From the NCBI GenBank assembly GCA_964429805.1, contig CAYSDH010000012.1, forward strand, positions 1 to 60,156: a stretch of DNA of 60,156 nucleotides, read 5' to 3'. Origin of the DNA: CAYSDH01 sp964429805 (GTDB lineage: Bacteria > Bacteroidota > Bacteroidia > Flavobacteriales_D > JABDKJ01). Shown here piece after piece: positions 16,533-25,486 of the stretch (the stretch's first letter is position 1; the number at the start of each line of letters is the position of its first letter). Under the pieces are notes generated by a model. That model saw nothing but the letters and a program-made list of their open reading frames with translations, was not told the DNA's origin and ran no database searches. The position numbers were made by a program, and so were the translations under genes.

Positions 16533-17757
16533 GGAGACCTGCGCTATTCTCTGCGCTGAGTATGTACATGCCCTGATCAATGTGAGCGACATCAATAGTG
16601 AGTCCGTGTCTGAGTATCACTGGCCAAGTACCAACAAGTTTACCAGTTAGGTCCGTCAACTTGACAACCACATTTTCTTCCAGCGAAGTAAAGAAAGTCA
16701 GTTGTTGAGACACGGGGTTTTCATATCTTATCCTGTCCCAGTTTGTTTCGCTAAGTCCTATTGGCATCACCTCTTGAAAGCTGCTCACTACCGGCAAGTG
16801 ATCGCTCATCTCGTATAGCGCCAAGGCGATAGAATCAGGAACAACGGAGTTTGAAATGGTAATCAATTCAGAATTATAATTATCACCTCCCTGCCCTAGC
16901 GCGCGGTAAGAGTCTGGCATATAGATCAGGCCTTGGTCGCCAATCAAAACCGTTTCTGATATAAGTGTCATGTCAAAACGGTCATCTAATCCACCACCGC
17001 TAAAACAACCGCTATTGGTATCGCTGAAGCGTGTAGACTGCGTATGGTAGTCACTGTAAAAACTATTACTGGACCAATTTCCCAGCGCATTGACAGGATC
17101 ATGAAAACTCAATGTTGGATCATCAGTAGCAATGAGATTCTGAAAGCTCTCTTCGGTACTACTGTCGATGTTAAAGTCTCCCGATAAAATATAATTATCT
17201 ATTCCTCTCGTTTCAATTTCTGCCATTAAGGCTTCGGTTTGAGCTGCTCTTTCATCAGAGTCGCTCGCTGCCAAGTGACAGACCACAAAAGTGATAAAGG
17301 TGGTGTCAGTTCCACTTGTATTTAAATAGCCGCTATACAAGTCAATTGGTCTGAGCAACCATTGCCCATCCACAGACTGGTTGATGTATGATTGATCTAC
17401 CATGGTGAATACATCACTGCGGTAGTAGAATGCATTGAGAATTGAAGAAGGAGTAGCAAAATCTGTGAGCTCCGCTCTTGACCATTGCGTCACTCCATCT
17501 ACGTTGAGCGCATTATCTAAAATCCTGTCAGCCAATTGATCCTCGTCACCCAGTTCATTCACACAGAGAATGGAGACTCCTGAATAAGCAACAATATCTT
17601 TCAGGTACTCGTCTTTATTATCTGGATCATTCTGCCAATCCTCACATCCAAAGGGGTTGCCGTACAGTGTTAGATTATAATGCATGTGACTAAACTCGGT
17701 TTGACCAACGGCCATCGAGACGTAAAACAGCATGATGTAAAGAGAAAGTAACCTCAT
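16504..17757 (-). CDS. Secreted endonuclease/exonuclease/phosphatase-family protein with T9SS type A domain
   Basis: 417 residues. Signal peptide MRLLSLYIMLFYVSMAVGQ. The metal-dependent EEP fold is supported by HYNL at the start, CVNELGDE, FVVCHLAASDSDER, LSGDFNIDSS, and the terminal MSDHLPVVSSF. Such proteins cleave nucleic acids or phosphoesters; a secreted nuclease or phosphodiesterase is likely. The last 75 residues (RYENPVSQQLTFF... LMVE) form a T9SS type A sorting domain. Its ATG overlaps the stop of porT by 4 bases, so cargo and translocon component are translationally coupled. It overlaps the threonine aldolase end by 29 bases. Confidence 0.87.
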   Translation of the reverse strand: MRLLSLYIMLFYVSMAVGQTEFSHMHYNLTLYGNPFGCEDWQNDPDNKDEYLKDIVAYSGVSILCVNELGDEDQLADRILDNALNVDGVTQWSRAELTDFATPSSILNAFYYRSDVFTMVDQSYINQSVDGQWLLRPIDLYSGYLNTSGTDTTFITFVVCHLAASDSDERAAQTEALMAEIETRGIDNYILSGDFNIDSSTEESFQNLIATDDPTLSFHDPVNALGNWSSNSFYSDYHTQSTRFSDTNSGCFSGGGLDDRFDMTLISETVLIGDQGLIYMPDSYRALGQGGDNYNSELITISNSVVPDSIALALYEMSDHLPVVSSFQEVMPIGLSETNWDRIRYENPVSQQLTFFTSLEENVVVKLTDLTGKLVGTWPVILRHGLTIDVAHIDQGMYILSAENSAGLLTLGRLMVE

Positions 17758-18491
17758 CCCTCAAAGGTAAGTGAGAGCACGAAATTTTTGGAACGCAACT
17801 CTTGCAATGGAGCAGAAAATCTGGTGTTATCTTGTATGAGAAGATTCTTCAATCCCACGGCCATCTTTAACTCAATGCCGAATTTGAAGTAAGGCAAGAA
17901 AAAGTCAAAACCTCCGCCAACATTAGCCAAGATGTCATTGCGAGCAATTTTTATGACAGTCAAATCTCCACCAATGTTATTGTTATTCACCTTTTCTTGA
18001 GAGGCCATGTCTCGACTAAACTGGGCTCCAGCCAAGGCGTATACTGCAAAGTTTTTTATACGATCTGAGCGGTACTTCAAGTTCAAGGGGAAGTCGATGT
18101 AAAAGGAGCGCACGCTCTTTTCAAAGAGCTCGACTTGCCCATCTTCTTCGAGAAGTCGGTACTGCAGTATTCTCTCTTTTGGCGAGATGCCTGGTATAAA
18201 TCGGATGCCTAAATTTTTTGTGAAGTGCAATTCTGAAATAATCGCAATGTTAAACCCAGGTCGAGAAAAATTCTGAAAACTCACTACTGAGTCAGCAAAC
18301 AAAGGGTCAAATCTGCGCTCTACAAAAAAGTCGGCATTGTTCATAGACAGCTGGACTCCGAAGTGGTAGACACGGGTGTCAAACTTTCCAAGGTTCTCAA
18401 GTGCCTTCGCTCTTTTTTGAGCAGAACTCTCATTCGGAAGAATAAAGAGAGACAACAAACATATGACCACAACGCGCAGATACATCTTCAC
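17754..18491 (-). CDS. porT: Type IX secretion/gliding motility protein PorT
   Basis: 245 residues with a signal peptide ending ESSAQ. The mature protein starts KRAKALENLGKFDTRVYHFGVQLSMNNADF and ends RSKNFVLSLTFEG, a pattern I recognise as PorT/SprT, an outer-membrane eight-stranded-type barrel needed for T9SS. Position directly downstream of ubiE, as here (56 bases), is the common flavobacterial arrangement and supports the call over generic PorT-family barrels. The last four bases overlap the start of a T9SS cargo gene. Confidence 0.88.
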   Translation of the reverse strand: MKMYLRVVVICLLSLFILPNESSAQKRAKALENLGKFDTRVYHFGVQLSMNNADFFVERRFDPLFADSVVSFQNFSRPGFNIAIISELHFTKNLGIRFIPGISPKERILQYRLLEEDGQVELFEKSVRSFYIDFPLNLKYRSDRIKNFAVYALAGAQFSRDMASQEKVNNNNIGGDLTVIKIARNDILANVGGGFDFFLPYFKFGIELKMAVGLKNLLIQDNTRFSAPLQELRSKNFVLSLTFEG

Positions 18492-18547
18492 AAAGAAAGG
18501 TAACGCAGAGAATTGAAAAACAGTATGATGCGGGTGATTATCAATAA

Positions 18548-19270
18548 TCAGGCTTTAGCAAGATAGATACTTGCAATGCCTCCAGTGAGGAGATGCGTTT
18601 TTGCCTCTTTATACCCAAGCTCTGTCAAGATTCCGGTGAATTCATCTCCGTAAGGGAAGGCTTGCACCGACTCAGGGAGATAGGTATATGCTGACGAATC
18701 TTTTGACACCAACTTACCAATGAGCGGCATGATGTTTCTGAAATAGAAACCATAGAGCTGCTTGATTGGAAATTTTTCAGGCTGAGAGAACTCAATTATG
18801 GCCACGGTACCACCAGGCTTTAGCACCCTGAGCATATCGGCCAATCCTTTTTTGAGATTCTCAAAATTTCGCACTCCAAAACTCACAGTGACTATATCAA
18901 AGGTGTTGTCTTCAAAATCAAGGGCTTCACTATCACCGAGCTTAAACTCCATGATATCTTGCTTTCCTCTCTTTTGAATTTTCTGCTTACCGATGTCCAG
19001 CATTCCCGCAGAAATGTCAACGCCCACTACTTTTTTTGGATTGAGTGACAGCGACTCAAAGGCAAAGTCTCCAGTGCCAGTGGCAATGTCTAAAATGTGG
19101 TCTGTTTTCAATTCCTTCAGCATCCGAATGGCCTTCTTTCTCCAGAGGACATCAATTCCAAGAGAAAAGAAATGATTGAGAAAATCATACTTGTGCGCTA
19201 TGCTATCGAACATGTCTGCGACCTGTTCTTTCTTTGACGCATCACTTTCTTTGTACGGTGTTATAGACAT
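18548..19270 (-). CDS. ubiE: Demethylmenaquinone methyltransferase
   Basis: 240 residues. It methylates demethylmenaquinone to menaquinone with SAM. Motifs: VADMFDSIAHKYDFLNHFFSLGIDVLWRK at the N-terminus, ILDIATGTGDFAFE (SAM site), VVGVDISAGMLDIGKQKI, and FGVRNFENLKKGLADMLRVLKPGG. All are diagnostic for UbiE/MenG; in Bacteroidota the quinone is menaquinone. It starts 4 bases after the kinase stop and lies in a minus-strand run aminotransferase-kinase-ubiE-porT-cargo. Confidence 0.96.
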   Translation of the reverse strand: MSITPYKESDASKKEQVADMFDSIAHKYDFLNHFFSLGIDVLWRKKAIRMLKELKTDHILDIATGTGDFAFESLSLNPKKVVGVDISAGMLDIGKQKIQKRGKQDIMEFKLGDSEALDFEDNTFDIVTVSFGVRNFENLKKGLADMLRVLKPGGTVAIIEFSQPEKFPIKQLYGFYFRNIMPLIGKLVSKDSSAYTYLPESVQAFPYGDEFTGILTELGYKEAKTHLLTGGIASIYLAKA

Positions 19271-19274
19271 ATTC

Positions 19275-20267
19275 TTATTTAGTAGACAGAGTTTCAGGTT
19301 GTAATGCTTCTCTATCTATGGGCACGACACCTACTTTTTCGCAAACCAAGCCTCCAGCGAGGTTTGATATGCGTGCGATTTCTTTCATTGGCAAGCCTGA
19401 GACGAGGCATAGAGTTGCCACAGCTATGACCGTATCTCCTGCTCCTGATACGTCAACTATATCTCTCACATGGGCGGCAAGGTGCTCTGAGTGACCATTC
19501 TCATTGAAATACACTCCGTGTTCTGAGAGCGTAATAAGCGTGCTCTTGTGAGGCATTGTGGCTTGAAGCGATTGCACCGCTTCATCAAGGGCTGACAGGC
19601 GAATTGAGCCACCTCCTAGGCCGAGACCTTCATTTAGTTCTTTCAAGTTTGGCTTAAACAGCGTGCATCCGGAGTAGGACGTAAAGTTCTTCAACTTAGG
19701 GTCTACACTTGTGGGGATGTCTTGACTAATGGCCAGATCAATGACCTGACTAATCAGTGAGGCTGTGAGCACTCCTTTGTTGTAGTCTTGAAGAATGATG
19801 CCATCCAGTCCTTCTTTTGTCAGCTGGCCAAGCACTCCGAGAAGTTGAGCTTCTTCTTCAGGACTTATATCATCCGTCTGCTCTTCATCCACTCTGAGCT
19901 TATGCTCGCCTCCACTAATGATTCGAGTCTTGACTGTAGTTCTGCGGTTTTCGCTAAAGACTATACCATTTTGGCTTAAACCCGCGGTGTCTAGTAAGTC
20001 GACCAGCTCATCTTTTCTTCCCTTACTTCCACTAACTGAAACGAGTATTGCTTCTGCCTCAAGGGCCAGAATGTTGAGCGCAACATTTCCAGCTCCACCA
20101 AGGCGAGCCTCTCTCCTATTGACCTCTACCACCGGCACTGGAGCCTCTGGCGACATGCGGTTTACTTCGCCCCAGATGTAGGCGTCAATCATCAAATCGC
20201 CAACTATAGCAATCTTTTTTCCTTTGAAGGATTCAATCAGATTTATATCTGCACTCTCTTGACTCAA
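19275..20267 (-). CDS. PfkB-family sugar kinase, RfaE1/HldA-like (heptose 7-phosphate kinase-like)
   Basis: 330 residues. KKIAIVGDLMIDAYIWGEVNRMSPEAPVPV, then LGGAGNVALNI and the C-terminal DVSGAGDTVIA are the signatures of the RfaE N-terminal kinase domain. The linked adenylyltransferase domain of bifunctional HldE is absent, so it would be a stand-alone kinase. By family it phosphorylates D-glycero-D-manno-heptose 7-phosphate at C1 for lipopolysaccharide; in Bacteroidota the true substrate is often not established. It overlaps the aminotransferase stop by 4 bases. Confidence 0.88.
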   Translation of the reverse strand: MSQESADINLIESFKGKKIAIVGDLMIDAYIWGEVNRMSPEAPVPVVEVNRREARLGGAGNVALNILALEAEAILVSVSGSKGRKDELVDLLDTAGLSQNGIVFSENRRTTVKTRIISGGEHKLRVDEEQTDDISPEEEAQLLGVLGQLTKEGLDGIILQDYNKGVLTASLISQVIDLAISQDIPTSVDPKLKNFTSYSGCTLFKPNLKELNEGLGLGGGSIRLSALDEAVQSLQATMPHKSTLITLSEHGVYFNENGHSEHLAAHVRDIVDVSGAGDTVIAVATLCLVSGLPMKEIARISNLAGGLVCEKVGVVPIDREALQPETLSTK

Positions 20268-21463
20268 GAACGAAGCATTTGCAATCCACGCACAAATCTG
20301 CTCATGGCTTCTGTTAACGTTTCTTTCGAGGCCGCGTAGCTTATTCTGAGATAGCCTGGTGACCCAAATGCTTCTCCCGGAACTAAAGCAAGATGGACTT
20401 CTTCCAACAAAAATTCTGTCAAATCAGAGGCGGTTTCAATCTTACGACCATTGTACTCTGTGCCTAAAAAGTGACTGACCTCTGGGAATAGATAAAACGC
20501 CCCACCCGGATTATTGACCTTGAGTCCGTCCACTTTAGACAGCGTGTCAACAATGAGTGTTCTGCGCTCGGCAAACTCGTCAGCCATGTATTTAATAGCT
20601 GATGGGTCAGCACTCACGGCCGCCTTGGCTGCCTTTTGAGAAATACCTGAAGCGCCCGAAGTCACCTGTCCTTGTATCTTGCTGCAGGCTTGAGCGATCC
20701 ACTTGGCAGCGCCTATATAGCCTATTCTCCAGCCCGTCATTGCGAAGGCTTTGGAGACTCCGTTGACCGTAATCACTCGATCTTTCACCGCGTCAAATTG
20801 GGCAAGACTTTCATGCTTACCCGTAAAATTGATGTGCTCGTAAATTTCGTCACAGACTACATAAAGTCCTTCATGACGCTCCATTACTTCTGCAATACTC
20901 GTCAATTCTTCTTTCGAGTAAAATGCTCCTGAAGGATTGCATGGCGTACTAAAAATCATCATTCGAGTCTTTTCAGTCACAGCTGCTTCAAGCATCTCAC
21001 CAGAGATTTTAAATTCTCTGTCTATGCCAGCCGAAATCCACTTAGGAATACCTCTGGCCAACTTGATAATCTCTTCATAACTCACCCAGTAAGGCGCTGG
21101 CAGAATGACCTCTTCGCCTTCACTCACAATGGCCATCACTACATTGGCAATGGACTGCTTAGCACCTGTAGAAACCACAATCTGATCTGGCTCAAAATCG
21201 AGATCATTGTCTCGTTTGAATTTGTGGCAGATGGATTGCCTAAGATCGAGATATCCGTTTACTGGCGGATACGAAGTGAAGTTGCCGTCAATGGCTTCTT
21301 TAGCCGCATCTTTAATAAAATCTGGCGTATTAAAGTCAGGTTCTCCGAGGCTTAGACTGATCACGTCTACTCCCTTTTCCCTGAGTTCTCTGCTCTTTCT
21401 GGCCATGGCAAGCGTGGCTGACTCTGCCAATCGCTGGATGGTATCTGATAGGTGTTGTTTCAT
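20264..21463 (-). CDS. Aspartate/aromatic aminotransferase-like class I PLP aminotransferase
   Basis: 399 residues. Class I fold blocks: SLGEPDFNTPDFIKDAA, STGAKQSIANV, LPAPYWVSYEEI, FSTPCNPSGAFYS, and the PLP lysine in VNGVSKAFAMTGWRIGYIG, then the C-terminal arginine in YLRISYA. Best fit is a bacterial aspartate aminotransferase of the aspC/aspB type. It heads a five-gene minus-strand run and is divergent from the DUF7935-like gene, with 182 bases between them in which I see no clear TAnnTTTG box. Confidence 0.92.
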   Translation of the reverse strand: MKQHLSDTIQRLAESATLAMARKSRELREKGVDVISLSLGEPDFNTPDFIKDAAKEAIDGNFTSYPPVNGYLDLRQSICHKFKRDNDLDFEPDQIVVSTGAKQSIANVVMAIVSEGEEVILPAPYWVSYEEIIKLARGIPKWISAGIDREFKISGEMLEAAVTEKTRMMIFSTPCNPSGAFYSKEELTSIAEVMERHEGLYVVCDEIYEHINFTGKHESLAQFDAVKDRVITVNGVSKAFAMTGWRIGYIGAAKWIAQACSKIQGQVTSGASGISQKAAKAAVSADPSAIKYMADEFAERRTLIVDTLSKVDGLKVNNPGGAFYLFPEVSHFLGTEYNGRKIETASDLTEFLLEEVHLALVPGEAFGSPGYLRISYAASKETLTEAMSRFVRGLQMLRS

Positions 21464-21645
21464 TGCTATTCTTGTGTGGCGAAGCTATGAATTTATCCAA
21501 CCTCAAACGGTGCCTCTTTCGCATTCCAAGCCCATGTTTTTATTCACATTAGTGAAGCAGACACTTGTTGGTCAATCACATAAAAATCAGGTGTTTGATA
21601 CAACAAAATGGCTTCATTTACAGTATAAAAGAGAAATTCATCAGC

Positions 21646-22176
21646 ATGGACAGCGTTTTGAGCCAAATCGTCATTGTACTTGTACCCGCTCTCGTGGTAC
21701 TCTTTGTTGCCTTTTACCTAGTCAAATACCAGTTAGAAGCACTGCACAGGAAATTTGGTTATTTCAACAGCGGTGGCGCACCTGGAGCGGCAAGGCCTAA
21801 CCATGTAAACTTTCAGGCTTATGAGAGGTTGGTGCTATTTTTAGAGCGTATTAACCCAGGCAACATGGCCTTGAGAATGAATAAGCCTGGAGCCAGCGCA
21901 CGCATGCTCGAAGCTGACATGGTAAAGTCTATTAGAGAAGAATATGAGCACAATTTGTCTCAGCAGATTTACTTCTCTGATGAAATATGGAAGCTCATCA
22001 AGCAAGCGAAAAACGAAACGATAAAGTTGGTGAGTCTGGCTTCTCAAAAGTGTACTGACAAATCATCAGCGACAGACCTCAGTAAAATACTACTCGAAAT
22101 CTCTTCAAAAGTGGATGAGTTTCCGCATGATGTCGCCATACGATACTTGAAGCAGGAACTTAGAGAAAAAGTCTAA
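21646..22176 (+). CDS. DUF7935-like membrane-anchored protein, unknown function
   Basis: 176 residues from ATG 21646. One N-terminal transmembrane helix (IVIVLVPALVVLFVAFYLV), then a mostly helical cytosolic part with QAYERLVLFLERINPGNMALR and a C-terminal YLKQELREKV. This is a small protein conserved across Flavobacteriia; function is not known to me. The frame stays open 27 codons upstream, but that extension has no membrane or family character. The TAA interlocks with the stop of convergent meaB. Confidence 0.78.
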   Translation: MDSVLSQIVIVLVPALVVLFVAFYLVKYQLEALHRKFGYFNSGGAPGAARPNHVNFQAYERLVLFLERINPGNMALRMNKPGASARMLEADMVKSIREEYEHNLSQQIYFSDEIWKLIKQAKNETIKLVSLASQKCTDKSSATDLSKILLEISSKVDEFPHDVAIRYLKQELREKV

Positions 22177-23156
22177 GAACTAAATAGTTCATCAGTCGCG
22201 GCAAAGGGATCAATGTCACCACGCAGCACACGTCTTTTCAAATCAGAAAGTTTACACGACATGTCTGACTTCGCGTAAAACTCACTGCGAATACGCTCGT
22301 CTAGCGAAGAGGAAAACCAAGTCAACGCCTGGTTCGTTCTATTTTCTTCTAAGTCACCTGATGCCTTCATGGACGTAAAGTACTGCTCCACATGCTCTAG
22401 TACAGCCTCTAAACCTGTGCCCTCCATGGCACTAATCATGTCGACTTTAGCAATCCATCCGTTAGACTTAGGAGGCATGAGATGCAGCGCATTTCTATAA
22501 TCAGTCATAGCCGCTCTACTCATGGGGATATTCTCTCCTTCTGCTTTGTTGATGGCAATGAAATCTGCCATTTCCATTATCCCTCTTTTTATTCCTTGAA
22601 GTTCGTCTCCTGCTCCAGCCAGCATGAGTAGAAGAAAAAAATCTGTCATGGAGTGTACCGTAGTTTCGGACTGTCCTACTCCAACGGTTTCTACTAAGAC
22701 CACATCATAACCAGCAGCTTCACACAGCAGTATGGATTCTCTAGTCTTTCTGGCCACACCACCAAGTGTTTCTGAACTTGGCGAAGGCCTGACAAACGCA
22801 TGTTCACTGGCCGACATCTTTTCCATGCGCGTTTTATCTCCCAGAATACTTCCCTTGCTGCGTTTGCTTGAAGGGTCGACCGCCAAGACGGCCACCTTCA
22901 TTCCACGCTCAAGTAGCATACCACCAAAGGTGTCTATAAACGTGCTCTTGCCAACACCGGGCACTCCTGTAATACCAATGCGCCAAGAACCACCGGCATG
23001 CGGCAGACATTTTCGCAAAAGCCCTTTGGCAAATTCTACATCGCTGGGCCGCGTGCTTTCAATACTGGTGATGGCTTTACTCAGTGCCACTCTGTCTCCA
23101 GAGATGAGGCTTGTAGCCAGCTTCTCTATGTCAGAAGATTGTGGTTTGAGGCTCAA
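22173..23156 (-). CDS. meaB: Methylmalonyl-CoA mutase-associated GTPase MeaB
   Basis: 327 residues. The G1 loop GITGVPGVGKSTFIDTFG, AVDPSSKRSKGSILGDKTRM, the VETVGVGQSE motif and NKAEGEN are diagnostic for MeaB/ArgK GTPases, which guard adenosylcobalamin loading of methylmalonyl-CoA mutase. Its presence implies a B12-dependent methylmalonyl-CoA route, consistent with amino-acid or propionate use. It starts 5 bases downstream of the DPP IV stop and is probably co-transcribed with it. Confidence 0.95.
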   Translation of the reverse strand: MSLKPQSSDIEKLATSLISGDRVALSKAITSIESTRPSDVEFAKGLLRKCLPHAGGSWRIGITGVPGVGKSTFIDTFGGMLLERGMKVAVLAVDPSSKRSKGSILGDKTRMEKMSASEHAFVRPSPSSETLGGVARKTRESILLCEAAGYDVVLVETVGVGQSETTVHSMTDFFLLLMLAGAGDELQGIKRGIMEMADFIAINKAEGENIPMSRAAMTDYRNALHLMPPKSNGWIAKVDMISAMEGTGLEAVLEHVEQYFTSMKASGDLEENRTNQALTWFSSSLDERIRSEFYAKSDMSCKLSDLKRRVLRGDIDPFAATDELFSS

Positions 23157-23161
23157 TGCGC

Positions 23162-25324
23162 TTACTTATTAAGTCCCATATTCTCTTCTACAAAATCAAG
23201 GACTTTGGTCATCAAGTGCACGCGGTCTTTGCCTCGCACATTATGCGCATGTCCCGGATATGGGAAGAATTCTACTTGCTTTTCAGCATTGATAAAGGCA
23301 TTAAGCAAAGTCATACTGTGCTGCATCACTACTACATCATCAGAGGTGCCGTGTATCAACAAGAGCTCGCCTTCAAGGTTTGGGGCATACTGATAGAGGG
23401 CAGCATTCGCATATCCATCCGGATTTTCTTCTGGCGTGTCCATATACCGCTCTGTATACATTACTTCATACATGTGCCAGTCGGTTACAGGACCACCAGC
23501 AACACCCGCTTTAAACACACCTGGATTTCTCAGCATCATGGAGCAGGTCATGAACCCACCAAAACTCCAACCGTGAATGACCATGTTATCGCTATCCACA
23601 TAAGGCAGTGTCTTTAGATAATTTACACCTGTCATCTGATCGGCCATTTCTACCGTACCGAGATTTCGAAATACGGACTGCTCAAAGTCCAGTCCTCTAT
23701 TGGCCGAACCTCGACCATCTACAGTAAATACAATCATGCCTTTTTCTGCTGCCGTGTGCATCCACAACGAAGCTCCTGCCAGCCACGAGTCTGTGACTAA
23801 CTGAGCGTGCGGCCCACCATAGACATAGACCAGCACCGGATATTTCTTTTTCGGATTGAAGTCACTCGGCTTAATCATACGGGCATATAGATCGACACCG
23901 TCATCTGACTTCAATTTGACTATCTCAGTTTGGCCTACAGAATTGGTGCGCAGAGGGTCTTTTGCATTTAAAAGTTCCTTAACCAGTTTTCCATTATTGT
24001 CATAGACACCAATTTTTCTAGGCGTATCAACTGAAGAATACTCATCAATGAAGTAGCCCGTTTTCTCATTGACTTGGGTTCTGTGCGCGCCCGAATCACT
24101 CGTCAATCTTTTCATTTTGCCAGACTTGACATTCACAGAATAGAGCACTCTGTCTAGACCAGTGTCTGTGGCTGAAACGTGTAACTCCTCAGTTTCAGAA
24201 TTGTATGCTTTAATACTAAGTATGACTCGATCACCATCAGTCACTTGATTTAGGAGCTTACCTGAAGTATCATATCTATATAAATGCTGATACCCATCTC
24301 GTTCTGAGAACCAGAGAAATTCATCCTTTGTTCCCTCAAGAAAAAATGGTCCATGTTCCGGTTCTACATAGCGCTCATGCTTTTCTTCGAAGAGTACATT
24401 TTTCTGTTCACCAGTATTGGCATCATAGCGCACTAGTTTAAGGTGGTCTTGCCCACGATTGAGAAGCGCTACGTAAATGTATTTACTCTCAGGGCCCCAG
24501 GTCACGTTGGTCAAATACTGCTCGGCCGGTAAGCCCGTTTTCAAGACAATGGCCTTACTTTTCTTAACGTCATAGACATAAATCTCTACACGCTCACTAT
24601 TACCTCCAGCCATGGGGTAATAAAATGGAACATCTTGAGCAGGAGTACTGTAATAATTCATAATGGAGTACTCGCTCACATCAGACTGATTATTGACGTA
24701 AAACGCGAGTTTTTCTGAATTAGGAGACCAAAACGTGCCTTTAGAAATACCAAACTCGTAACGATGCACAGCTTGTCCTGACACGACACCTTCTCGCTCA
24801 GCAGTTGTTATTCTTATGGAATCAAGCTCAGCATTTGAGCAGTACAGCTCGTCACCATAAGTCAACGCAGCCATGGTGCCACTTGGAGCCAAATCATGGT
24901 TTATACCTCTGGCTATGCAGGTGACGTTACGCGCCACTTGGTGGGCCTTAATGTCATACATCCAGAACTGTCCTTTGTACTGAAAAGAAAACCTGTTTTT
25001 ATCAAACCATTTGAGATTTGGCAACTGCTCTGGTGCGATAAACTTGCCCGCGTTAAATCCATTTTTGATGCGATTTAATGAGGTGATTTCCTCATCCGGC
25101 CTACCGTCTACAAATCCCCTCATAACAAATATGTCAGCTCCTTTGTCGACCACATAACTGTAATCTTCTGTGCCGGGTATCCACTTCAGATTCTTAATAC
25201 TCTGAGGCGCAAAGACCGACCGACCTTCCATGACCGCTTGAGTCAAGGTAAGCGGTTTTTTTTCTTGTGCATGTACTAAGCCGATGCACATCACGGCCAA
25301 TAGTAAGCTCCAACTTCTCTTCAT
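23162..25324 (-). CDS. Dipeptidyl peptidase IV (S9B serine peptidase)
   Basis: 720 residues from ATG codon 25322-25324 (MKRSWSLLLAVMCIGLVHAQ signal peptide). The track frame begins 15 codons earlier, but that adds residues before a perfect signal peptide. An N-terminal beta-propeller (LKWIPGTEDYSYV..., repeated W.PNS/GPES motifs) is followed by the alpha/beta hydrolase domain with nucleophile GWSFGGF, the Asp in HGTSDDVV, and His in PGHAHNVRG. It releases X-Pro/X-Ala dipeptides in the periplasm. It is upstream of meaB, separated by 5 bases. Confidence 0.95.
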   Translation of the reverse strand: MKRSWSLLLAVMCIGLVHAQEKKPLTLTQAVMEGRSVFAPQSIKNLKWIPGTEDYSYVVDKGADIFVMRGFVDGRPDEEITSLNRIKNGFNAGKFIAPEQLPNLKWFDKNRFSFQYKGQFWMYDIKAHQVARNVTCIARGINHDLAPSGTMAALTYGDELYCSNAELDSIRITTAEREGVVSGQAVHRYEFGISKGTFWSPNSEKLAFYVNNQSDVSEYSIMNYYSTPAQDVPFYYPMAGGNSERVEIYVYDVKKSKAIVLKTGLPAEQYLTNVTWGPESKYIYVALLNRGQDHLKLVRYDANTGEQKNVLFEEKHERYVEPEHGPFFLEGTKDEFLWFSERDGYQHLYRYDTSGKLLNQVTDGDRVILSIKAYNSETEELHVSATDTGLDRVLYSVNVKSGKMKRLTSDSGAHRTQVNEKTGYFIDEYSSVDTPRKIGVYDNNGKLVKELLNAKDPLRTNSVGQTEIVKLKSDDGVDLYARMIKPSDFNPKKKYPVLVYVYGGPHAQLVTDSWLAGASLWMHTAAEKGMIVFTVDGRGSANRGLDFEQSVFRNLGTVEMADQMTGVNYLKTLPYVDSDNMVIHGWSFGGFMTCSMMLRNPGVFKAGVAGGPVTDWHMYEVMYTERYMDTPEENPDGYANAALYQYAPNLEGELLLIHGTSDDVVVMQHSMTLLNAFINAEKQVEFFPYPGHAHNVRGKDRVHLMTKVLDFVEENMGLNK

Positions 25325-25345
25325 TACTTTAAAATTGATCACAAC

Positions 25346-25353
25346 CAAATATA
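25346..25353 (-). promoter_or_regulatory. -7 promoter box (TATATTTG on minus strand) for DPP IV
   Basis: CAAATATA on the plus strand is TATATTTG on the coding strand, 21 bases before the DPP IV ATG. It supports the shorter start at 25324, because it lies inside the extended reading frame. Confidence 0.55.
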
Positions 25354-25486
25354 TCAATAAACATTCCACAGAAGGCGCGGGTATATCTCAAATGGGATTA
25401 AACAAGTGTCGTTGAAAAAATGACGGTCTGCAGGACAGTTGTTGGGGCCTAGCTGACTTACATTCGTTCTTAGAACAAACACAGGC

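Noticed and set aside
25325..25369. Longer start for DPP IV at 25369
   Set aside because: Adds residues before a perfect signal peptide, and the -7 box lies inside this stretch.
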